NCBI RefSeq assembly: GCF_011057715.1
Contig: NZ_LNGH01000025.1
Coordinates: 1 to 40,174 of the forward strand
Length of the DNA stretch: 40,174 bases
Direction: 5' to 3'
Source: Marinitoga sp. 38H-ov
Lineage (GTDB): Bacteria; Thermotogota; Thermotogae; Petrotogales; Petrotogaceae
How positions within the stretch are numbered: position 1 is the stretch's first letter; each line of letters begins with the position of its first letter. Both the position numbers and the translations under genes were made by a program. Positions 33,934-40,174 of the stretch are shown here, piece by piece. The notes below the pieces were generated by a model that had not been told where the DNA came from, did not search any database, and saw only the letters and a list, made by a program, of their open reading frames with translations.

Positions 33934-33968
33934 AATATTGTTATTATTTAAATATTGATAACAATATT
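33934..33968. promoter_or_regulatory. 11-bp inverted repeat upstream of the nicotinate phosphoribosyltransferase operon
   Basis: Perfect arms AATATTGTTAT and ATAACAATATT are separated by 13 bases. On the minus strand a possible promoter, TTATCA-18-TATTAT, lies across the two arms, so a protein bound here would block transcription. It is a candidate operator for vitamin or NAD control. Confidence 0.5.
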
Positions 33969-34008
33969 TATTATATATTTATATTTATTCTTAAATGTTT
34001 TATATAAG

Positions 34009-34491
34009 TTAAAATTCGTTACATACTTTTTCCCTTTTTATAATTATACCTTCTGTTTCTAATAAGTATCTTTTTAATGGTTCTCCACCACCATATTTTC
34101 CAATTTCACCATTGCTTTTTATCACTCTGTGGCATGGAAATATTAATGGAATTCTATTATTTGCCATTACTGTTCCCACAGCTCTTGCTGCATTTGGATA
34201 TCCTGCAAGTATTGCAAGCCCTTTGTATGATACTACATTTCCAAATTTTACGTTTTTTAAAGCTATTAATACTCTTTTTTCAAAATCATTTTTAAATGTT
34301 ATTTCATATGGTATTTCATCTAATACATCATTTCCATCTAAATATTCCTTTATCTTATAATAAAAATTATTTGTATATTCATCATAATAATCGTCTAATA
34401 TTTCATTAGATAATTCTATTTGAATTATTTTATTTTCTCTAACATATCCAATTATACTACCTACTTTTGTACTTACTATGAAATTTTTCAT
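34009..34491 (-). CDS. ogt: methylated-DNA-[protein]-cysteine S-methyltransferase
   Basis: 160 residues. The C-terminal domain has VVSYKGLAILAGYPNAARAVG (recognition helix), NNRIPLIFPCHRVI with the acceptor Cys120, and GKYGGGEPLKRYLLETEG. It repairs O6-alkylguanine by transferring the alkyl group to its own cysteine. The N-terminal domain is short but present. A GGGGG site precedes the ATG, and an extended -10, TGGTATACT on the minus strand, lies at 34522-34530. It is a single-gene unit. Confidence 0.95.
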   Translation of the reverse strand: MKNFIVSTKVGSIIGYVRENKIIQIELSNEILDDYYDEYTNNFYYKIKEYLDGNDVLDEIPYEITFKNDFEKRVLIALKNVKFGNVVSYKGLAILAGYPNAARAVGTVMANNRIPLIFPCHRVIKSNGEIGKYGGGEPLKRYLLETEGIIIKREKVCNEF

Positions 34492-34621
34492 ATTTATCCC
34501 CCATTTCTTTTTTCTTTATGTAGTATACCAGAAATTTTTATATATTCATATACTAAATTATTTCAAATATTGCCAAATATTTCTTAATATTTCATTTTTT
34601 CTTTCAATTATATTAAAATCT

Positions 34622-34647
34622 ATAATATGAAAAATTTTTCATATTAT
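34622..34647. repeat. 26-bp perfect palindrome upstream of ogt
   Basis: Arms ATAATATGAAAAA and TTTTTCATATTAT meet without a loop. On the minus strand a GGAGGT site stands eight bases before an ATG inside the palindrome, opening a nine-codon frame, MKNFSYYRF. The first codons repeat the start of ogt (ATGAAAAATTT). It is either a regulatory palindrome or the leftover head of a duplicated gene. Confidence 0.5.
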
Positions 34648-34726
34648 TGTACCTCCAAATAATTATAACATTATATTTAGAAAACATAATCAAGTATTTT
34701 CCATAATATTTTCTATGTTTTTTCTA

Positions 34727-34780
34727 ATATGAAATATATTAAACATTTGATATATATGAAATATATTAAACATTTGATAT
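34727..34780. repeat. 27-bp tandem repeat, two copies
   Basis: The unit contains GAAATATATTAAACATTTGA and recurs after 27 bases. It lies in the 455-base gap 34492-34946, which holds no credible gene. Besides this repeat, the gap holds the ogt promoter, the palindrome at 34622-34647 and the promoter of the second polysaccharide operon. Confidence 0.7.
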
Positions 34781-34890
34781 ATTAATTCGTTTTTAAAAAA
34801 TATATACATATTCACAAAGTACTTGAAATATATTGAGTTAAGTGTTAAAATATATAAACGGTAAAGGTAGCAACTATTTGATACATAATG

Positions 34891-34899
34891 TGGTAAAAT
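34891..34899 (+). promoter_or_regulatory. extended -10 of the second polysaccharide operon
   Basis: TGGTAAAAT, about 48 bases upstream of the first start codon. No clear -35 is seen at the right distance. Confidence 0.45.
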
Positions 34900-34946
34900 G
34901 ATATAGGGCATATTAACTTAAAAATAGTTTTAATAAGGAGACTATT

Positions 34947-36269
34947 ATGAGAAGATTTCCTAAGATAATAGACTTAATTATATTGTTTTCATTAAATTTC
35001 ATATTATTTCAATATTCATGGTATTTATCTATATTGATATCTATAGCAATATTTTTGGGTTTTTATGCTTTTAGAGTATATGATATTGAAACAATGAATT
35101 CGCTAAATGAATCTGTTATACGAATATTTGCTGGTTTTATTCTAGGTTCTGTTTTAATATTATTAATATATCCTTTTTTTGATAATATAATTACAAGAGA
35201 TACCTTTTTTTATAACTTCATTTTTAGTCTTATTATTTTTCCATCAATACATAAGATAGAGTATTCACTTTTTGAAAAACACGCAAATCAAAAGAGATAT
35301 CTTGTTATAGGAAGAGAGGATGAAATAGGTAATGTATTAAAAGAATTAGAAGAAAAAACATTGAATAAACTAAAGTTTGTTGATTACATTAACCCTTCAC
35401 CTATAACCTTAGATGAATTAGTAAATGATGGATTTTCTATATATGAAGTTAATAGGATTAATAAGATTATAAGGTTTGTAAATAAGGAAGAAAAACACAA
35501 GTATGATGCAATATTAATAACTGATCCTAAATTAGAGGAAAATGTAAAAGATAAGCTTGATGAGTATAAGGAATTGGGAATAGAAATTGAATATTTACCA
35601 AATCTTGTAGAAAAATATTTAAAAAGAATTCCTTTAGAAGTTGCTATAAAATTCAAAGAATATTATTCTGTTATTTTTGAACATGATTATGAATCTCCTG
35701 CTAAAAGGATTATTGATGTAATTGGTTCTTCAATTGCTTTAATTATTTTCTCACCATTTATGATGATAACAACAATAATGATATTTATAGAAGATAGAAC
35801 ACCTATTGTCTTTAAGCAAGAAAGAATTGGTAAAAATGAAAAGCCTTTTACAATGCATAAGTTTAGGAGTATGAAGAATGTAAAAACAAATGGACCTAAA
35901 TTTGCTGATGATGAAAAAGATAGAATATTGAAAGTTGGAAAATTAATTAGACCTATTAGAATTGATGAAACCTTACAGTTTATAAACATATTTAAAGGAG
36001 ATATGTCTTTAGTTGGGCCTAGACCAGAACAAATTCCTTTTGTTAAGGAGTTTAATAAGGGGATTCCTTTTTATTATGCAAGACACAAGGTTAAACCTGG
36101 ATTGACAGGATGGGCACAAATAATGTTTAAATATGCTTCATCGCAAGAAGATACAAAAATAAAACTCAGTTATGATTTATATTATGTAAAAAACAGATCA
36201 ACATTATTTGATTTAAGAATAATACTACAAACAATAGAAGCAGTGTTTTGGAAGAGGGGAGCGAAATAA
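34947..36269 (+). CDS. polyprenyl-phosphate sugar-1-phosphate transferase (second initiating enzyme)
   Basis: 440 residues, same architecture as the enzyme at 22892-24286 but clearly diverged. Three or four membrane segments in the first 115 residues, a middle Rossmann-like part (RYLVIGREDEIGNVL), a membrane segment near 265 (DVIGSSIALIIFSPFMMI) and the catalytic domain with FKQERIGKNEKPFTMHKFRS, RIDETLQFINIFKGDMSLVG, PRPEQ and VKPGLTGWAQI. It starts a second lipid-linked glycan. TAAGGAG precedes the ATG. It is the first gene of a plus-strand operon diverging from ogt. Confidence 0.93.
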   Translation: MRRFPKIIDLIILFSLNFILFQYSWYLSILISIAIFLGFYAFRVYDIETMNSLNESVIRIFAGFILGSVLILLIYPFFDNIITRDTFFYNFIFSLIIFPSIHKIEYSLFEKHANQKRYLVIGREDEIGNVLKELEEKTLNKLKFVDYINPSPITLDELVNDGFSIYEVNRINKIIRFVNKEEKHKYDAILITDPKLEENVKDKLDEYKELGIEIEYLPNLVEKYLKRIPLEVAIKFKEYYSVIFEHDYESPAKRIIDVIGSSIALIIFSPFMMITTIMIFIEDRTPIVFKQERIGKNEKPFTMHKFRSMKNVKTNGPKFADDEKDRILKVGKLIRPIRIDETLQFINIFKGDMSLVGPRPEQIPFVKEFNKGIPFYYARHKVKPGLTGWAQIMFKYASSQEDTKIKLSYDLYYVKNRSTLFDLRIILQTIEAVFWKRGAK

Positions 36270-37366
36270 TGTACAATATTGCTTTAATTAGTTTTTCGAA
36301 TAACTACGATATGCAAAAATATGTATTTTCATTATATGAAAGTTTAAAGGAAAAATATAAAGGTAAAATCGTTACTCTGACAAGTCAAAAGACATATTTT
36401 GATATTAATTATGATGACAATAATTTCTTTATCAATGTTCCAAAAAGACCAGGGCTTGAATTTAAAACATTTAATTTTTTTGAAATAAAAAAGATTATTA
36501 AGGTTTTAAAATCAAAAAGAATTGATCTAATATACTTTCTATCATCGCATGTTTGGAATATTTTTTTGATAAATACACTAAAAAAATATGGAGTTAAAAT
36601 AATTCATAGTATTCATGATCCAATACCCCATGAAGGAGAAAAGGATTCAAATAATGTTAGAATATATAATAAATATATTTCAAAAAAATCAGATATAGTT
36701 ATATTACATAGTGAAAAGTTGAAAATACCATTTATAAAAACTTATTCGATTTCAAATACCAAAGTAAAAGTTATTCCCTTATGGCATGAATGGAAGCCTT
36801 TTCATAAAATAGAACAAAACAAAAATAAGGTCCTTTTTTTTGGAAGAATAAACCCTTATAAAGGTGTTGAAAATATAATTGAATTAGCTAAACTAAACAA
36901 TAATATTATATTTGATATTGTAGGAAAAATCTCAAAAAAACTAGAGCATCTTAAAATTGAATTAAAAAAGTATAAAAATATTAATTTGGTAGATGAGTAT
37001 GTTGATGAATATACAATGGATAAATTTTTTTATGATAATCAGATTACAATTTTACCTTATAATAGTGCTACTCAATCAGGTGTTGTTGTAGAATCATATA
37101 GGCACTCAAGACCAATAATTGGTTTTAATGTTGGTGCAATTTCAGAACAGGTCCCACTAGAGTTTAGAGATTTTTTTCTATTGGAAAGTGGCGATATTAT
37201 TGCTTTGAATAATACACTAAAAAAATACTTAAATTTAAGTATTAAAGAGAAAAACTATATTTGTAAAGCTTTTTATGATTATGGATTTAATAAATTTTCG
37301 GTATTAAAAGCTAGTGAATTTTTTTTGCAACTTATTAGAAATATTGAGATTGATGAAAGGAGATAA
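36269..37366 (+). CDS. GT4-type glycosyltransferase
   Basis: 365 residues starting MYNIALISFSNNYDMQKYVF. The N-terminal half includes IDLIYFLSSHVWNIF and KIIHSIHDPIPHEG; the donor half shows KVLFFGRINPYKGVENIIEL and ILPYNSATQSGVVVESYRHS, the region of the E-x7-E motif in diverged form. The ATG at 36269 overlaps the preceding TAA (TAATG) and has GGGGAG upstream; an in-frame TTG at 36248 is rejected. Donor sugar unknown. Confidence 0.85.
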   Translation: MYNIALISFSNNYDMQKYVFSLYESLKEKYKGKIVTLTSQKTYFDINYDDNNFFINVPKRPGLEFKTFNFFEIKKIIKVLKSKRIDLIYFLSSHVWNIFLINTLKKYGVKIIHSIHDPIPHEGEKDSNNVRIYNKYISKKSDIVILHSEKLKIPFIKTYSISNTKVKVIPLWHEWKPFHKIEQNKNKVLFFGRINPYKGVENIIELAKLNNNIIFDIVGKISKKLEHLKIELKKYKNINLVDEYVDEYTMDKFFYDNQITILPYNSATQSGVVVESYRHSRPIIGFNVGAISEQVPLEFRDFFLLESGDIIALNNTLKKYLNLSIKEKNYICKAFYDYGFNKFSVLKASEFFLQLIRNIEIDERR

Positions 37367-37368
37367 AT

Positions 37369-38283
37369 ATGACGTTATCGTTTTTATTAATGACAAATGA
37401 TAGACTTGAAGAGTTGAAGGAAGCGTTAGATTCAATATATGAAACAATTACATTAAATAAAAAATATGATTATGAAATAGTAATTTTATTAAATGGTAGT
37501 AAAGAAGAATATCAATCCCAAATAAGGAATTTTATTTCTGAAAAAATGGACAAAATTAAGCACAATATTATTTATTCTAAAAAAAATGTTGGAGTAGCCG
37601 AAGGAAGGAATATCTTATTCAAGAATTCAAAAGCTGATGTATTGATTTTTTTAGATGATGATGCTGAAATAATTAATAAAAAGAGTTTTATTGGTAATAT
37701 TTTTTCTATAAAGAATAAAAACCCAAAAATTGGAATTATTAGTGTAAAATCATTAGGAATGGGGGGAAATATCAGAAATAAAGAAATACCGCTAACTAAA
37801 TTAAATAAAAATGGGAATAAATCTTTTTTTACTTATCATTTTGTAGGTGTTGGTCATATTATTTTTAGAGAAGCAGTTAAAAATGAAAAGGAACTTTATC
37901 CTTCAAATTTGTTTTATGGTATGGAAGAATATTATTTAAGTTATAAAGTAATTAATAATGGTTTTAAAATTTATTACTCTAATGATTTAATTGTTTTACA
38001 TAAAAAGAGCGATAAAACAAGATTAAAACCTATAGAATATTATATACATTTAGCATCAAATAAAATTTTCATAGGTAGTTTATTAGGGGATACGAAGTTA
38101 TTAATAAGTCATTTTATACTTTGGAATATTTGGGGTATTTTAAAATGTAAAAATTTTATATGTTTAATAAAAATAATTAAAAGATTTAATCAATTAAATT
38201 ACTCAAAAGAAAAATACAAAATAGAATTATCAAAAGGAGCAAAAAAATACATAAAGAATGTGGGGGGGAAGTATTGGTACTAA
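37369..38283 (+). CDS. GT2-family glycosyltransferase
   Basis: 304 residues. A GT-A fold with SFLLMTNDRLEELKEALDSI, EIVILLNGS, KKNVGVAEGRNILF and the metal motif ADVLIFLDDDAEI at about residues 90-102. The later LFYGMEEYYLSYKVINNGF supplies the acidic residue seen in GT2 enzymes. The C-terminus is basic and partly hydrophobic. GAAAGGAG precedes the ATG. It is similar to transferases of capsule and O-antigen loci; substrate unknown. Confidence 0.9.
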   Translation: MTLSFLLMTNDRLEELKEALDSIYETITLNKKYDYEIVILLNGSKEEYQSQIRNFISEKMDKIKHNIIYSKKNVGVAEGRNILFKNSKADVLIFLDDDAEIINKKSFIGNIFSIKNKNPKIGIISVKSLGMGGNIRNKEIPLTKLNKNGNKSFFTYHFVGVGHIIFREAVKNEKELYPSNLFYGMEEYYLSYKVINNGFKIYYSNDLIVLHKKSDKTRLKPIEYYIHLASNKIFIGSLLGDTKLLISHFILWNIWGILKCKNFICLIKIIKRFNQLNYSKEKYKIELSKGAKKYIKNVGGKYWY

Positions 38284-39419
38284 ATATATTTAGTGTCGTT
38301 ACAATATTATACTTTATTATATCTATATATATTTTTTGGGAAAAAAATATATTTTTTTTATTTTATTTTCAATTTCTTTATTTATTTTATTTTTATATAG
38401 GGGTTGTATATTATGTTTATAAAGAAGGTAGTTTAAATTATGAATTAGTTTTATTTTCTTTTTTTACAAATATATTTTTTGTTCTATTTTTCCTTATAGG
38501 AAGAAGAATATTTAAATTGAAAAAAGCGCCTTTTTACTATAGTTATAATAGAGTAATTATATATAGCATAATATTATTAGTATTTTTTATATGTCTCTAT
38601 TATTTTTATGGATTTCCGATAGTATCAAAAAATCCATATTTGGCTAGACTATTTTTAATAAGAGGATATAAAAAATATTTAATATATTATTCTTTCCCTA
38701 TATTTATGATGATATTATCTAAAAAATTTCTTGAAAAACATATATTATTATCCTTGTTTTTATTCATTTTTTTAATGAGTGTATATATAAACACAGCATT
38801 TTTAAGTTTTACTATTTATTTACCATTATACATATTATTATTTATACTGTTTTATAATAAATCGTTTATTCACAGAAAAATATTTAATATAATTTTCATT
38901 TCAATATTTATTCTATATTTATTATTTTATATTTCTTCAATTAGAGGATCAGAAAGTATTTTTGATAGGATTTTTTATATAAATTATAAAAACTTTAAAT
39001 ATTTATTTTATAAAAAAAATGATATAGGTATTACATATATTAGAGATTTTAAGGCTCTTTTTACTTCTATCAAATCTTTTGCTGAAATAGAAACATTAAG
39101 AATGACTAAATATAAAGTTGAAAATTTAGTAATGACACCAACTTTTCCTGGGGAATTATATTATAATTTTAAATGGGTGGGGCTTTTTTTCTCTGCTTTT
39201 TTTGGTATGATAATAGGAATATTAGATAATTTGTTTTATGTACACGATTTTGACAATGTAAATTCGAAAATCATTAATAAGATAATATATATCAATTTTA
39301 TATTAATGTTTTCTAGTATTGTAACTCAAGGAATAGGGCAGAGTTATAAATTTATGATAATTCCGTTACTGTTGCAAGTTTCGTTAAAAAATAGGGTGTA
39401 TTCTCTAAAAAGTCAATAG
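38274..39419 (+). CDS. Wzy-like oligosaccharide repeat-unit polymerase
   Basis: 381 residues with about 10-12 hydrophobic segments and few recognisable motifs, as is usual for Wzy proteins. The loop around ISSIRGSESIFDRIFYINYK, the later TPTFPGELYYNFKWVGLFFSAFFGM and the final ITQGIGQSYKF-like end (VTQGIGQSYKF) match the oligosaccharide repeat-unit polymerase group. The start is a TTG at 38274 inside the end of the GT2 gene, with a GGGGGGG stretch just upstream. The call rests on topology, late conserved residues and context. Confidence 0.72.
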   Translation: MVLNIFSVVTILYFIISIYIFWEKNIFFLFYFQFLYLFYFYIGVVYYVYKEGSLNYELVLFSFFTNIFFVLFFLIGRRIFKLKKAPFYYSYNRVIIYSIILLVFFICLYYFYGFPIVSKNPYLARLFLIRGYKKYLIYYSFPIFMMILSKKFLEKHILLSLFLFIFLMSVYINTAFLSFTIYLPLYILLFILFYNKSFIHRKIFNIIFISIFILYLLFYISSIRGSESIFDRIFYINYKNFKYLFYKKNDIGITYIRDFKALFTSIKSFAEIETLRMTKYKVENLVMTPTFPGELYYNFKWVGLFFSAFFGMIIGILDNLFYVHDFDNVNSKIINKIIYINFILMFSSIVTQGIGQSYKFMIIPLLLQVSLKNRVYSLKSQ

Positions 39420-39479
39420 GTAATAAAAGGAATATTTAAAATTTTTGTAGATTAAAATTTATAAGTAAAAACACCCCAT

Positions 39480-39494
39480 TCAGCAAAATGCTGA
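39480..39494 (+). terminator. possible weak terminator hairpin
   Basis: TCAGCA, loop AAA, TGCTGA, without a T run. It lies 60 bases past the polymerase gene and near the end of the IS110-type fragment, so it may belong to that element instead. Confidence 0.3.
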
Positions 39495-39521
39495 TAGTTT
39501 AAAAACTATTATTAAAATAAT

Positions 39522-39716
39522 TTATTTATCCTTTGCAATATTAAAATTATTTAAAACGATGGCATTGTTTAAATGATTTGGATCATATTTTACATTATAT
39601 TTGAGAAGTGTATATACTAATTCAGCTAGTTTTCTTGTTATTGCTGTTAAAGAAACTTTTTTTAATTTACCTCTTTTAACTAATTTATCATGTTTTTCTT
39701 TGTAGTAAGGGAGCGG
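39522..39716 (-). pseudogene. C-terminal fragment of an IS110-family transposase
   Basis: On the minus strand the frame reads PYYKEKHDKLVKRGKLKKVS, LTAITRKLAELVYTLLKYNV, then KYDPNHL and a stop at 39522. This matches the C-terminal end of IS110/IS116/IS902 transposases, where a short basic segment is followed by a helix ending the Tnp_2 domain. Only about 65 residues remain; the rest has been replaced by an IS3-type remnant starting at the G+C-rich junction near 39709-39730. Confidence 0.65.
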
Positions 39717-40174
39717 CTTGCCCCCTGGCTATTGGAGAAGAAATAAGGAAAACATTTACAAACAATAAAATCATTAAACTTAATTGATTTAAATTCTTCT
39801 AAGTCAGAATTATTATATTGATCAGAAAAAAGATTAAAAACGAAATCTGGAGTAAAATAATATAAAGAACCATGAGGTCTGTTGTAAAAATAAATGTATG
39901 AAATATAGTAATTATAAACATCATCAATATAGTTAAATTCAATAGATTCAACAAATTCACATTGAACGCTAGAATGAAATGACTCGACATAAGCTTGAGA
40001 GTTAGGATTATTCTTGTAACCAAATTCATGAATAATGTTTAATTCATCCATAAAAGCAGCAGTAATTTTAGCAAATGGACATTATCTGTCCTAATAATGA
40101 GATTATCAGGAGTAGCACCTCTTAATAGCTTTTCTTATAGTTGATATATAGTCTTTAGCAAATCACCAACATAA
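39717..40174 (-). pseudogene. IS3-family transposase (integrase core) remnant, frameshifted and cut by the window edge
   Basis: Minus-strand pieces read AKDYISTIRKAIK, then (shifted) RGATPDNLIIRTDN, then (shifted) FAKITAAFMDELNIIHEFGY, NNPNSQAYVESFHSSVQCEF and YFYNRPHGSLYYFTPDFVF. This is the rve/DDE core of an IS3-type transposase: the second Asp in RTDN and the Glu in VESFH are visible, and the first Asp would lie beyond the edge. At least two indels break it. The segment after GSLYYFTPDF drifts into sequence without similarity and joins the IS110 fragment. Confidence 0.78.

Noticed and set aside
34727..34780. A CRISPR-like array
   Set aside because: Only two contiguous copies with no spacers between them, so it is a simple tandem repeat.
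34690..34911. A 73-codon minus-strand frame before the second polysaccharide operon
   Set aside because: Its repeated YQMFNIFHI pattern is produced by the 27-bp tandem repeat; composition and lack of a ribosome site argue against coding.
39799..40029. A second minus-strand frame within the IS3 remnant
   Set aside because: It is a shadow of the frame that carries the integrase-core motifs.
1..40174. tRNA, rRNA or a known riboswitch
   Set aside because: No G+C-rich structured stretch, tRNA-like cloverleaf or recognisable riboswitch core was seen by eye in the intergenic regions; a covariance-model search would be decisive.

Overview
The window looks like the chromosome of a thermophilic or anaerobic diderm of the Thermotogota, most like Marinitoga or its relatives in the Petrotogales. 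This is inferred from several things. Base composition is very A+T-rich, roughly a quarter G+C by eye. Ribosome binding sites are strong (GGAGG) and TTG/GTG starts are frequent. Many promoters carry an extended -10 (TGnTATAAT). There is an exported, probably beta-barrel envelope protein with a decayed paralogue, and a PdxS/PdxT route to vitamin B6. A clostridial or fusobacterial origin is not excluded. No rRNA, tRNA or CRISPR array was seen.

Left part (1-6333): two tandem AAA-ATPase/PD-(D/E)XK-type genes, the first cut by the window edge; a frameshifted envelope-protein pseudogene; a small operon of DUF1659- and DUF2922-type genes behind a promoter with two palindromes; another frameshifted remnant; and hemW placed after the intact paralogue of the envelope protein.

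Central part (6408-25408, all on the minus strand): galE as its own unit, then a polysaccharide locus of 15 genes. Read 5' to 3' it encodes an initiating sugar-phosphate transferase, two GT4 transferases, a Wzy-type polymerase, a Wzz-type protein with a degenerate kinase domain, a GT32 transferase, a CDP-glycerol glycerophosphotransferase, a Wzx-type flippase, a CDP-glycerol-forming cytidylyltransferase, four more glycosyltransferases, a Wzz/BY-kinase fusion with an active P-loop, and a PHP-type phosphotyrosine phosphatase. This is a complete Wzx/Wzy-dependent capsule or exopolysaccharide pathway, and the repeat unit probably carries glycerol phosphate. The kinase and phosphatase also have an internal promoter.

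Right-central part (25598-34491): mostly housekeeping and scattered genes. They are a lone type IV pilin-like gene, a YigZ/IMPACT protein, an exported protein with a low-complexity tail behind an 11-bp tandem repeat, a membrane-anchored ClpP-fold protease-like protein, three decayed minus-strand genes (a small envelope protein, a membrane protein and an XRE regulator), a five-gene operon (nicotinate phosphoribosyltransferase, pdxS, pdxT, a DUF3307-like protein, a metallophosphatase), and ogt.

Right end (34947-40174): a second polysaccharide locus on the plus strand with its own initiating transferase, a GT4, a GT2 and a Wzy-like polymerase. It is followed by abutting remnants of an IS110-family and an IS3-family transposase. 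The window ends inside the IS3 remnant.
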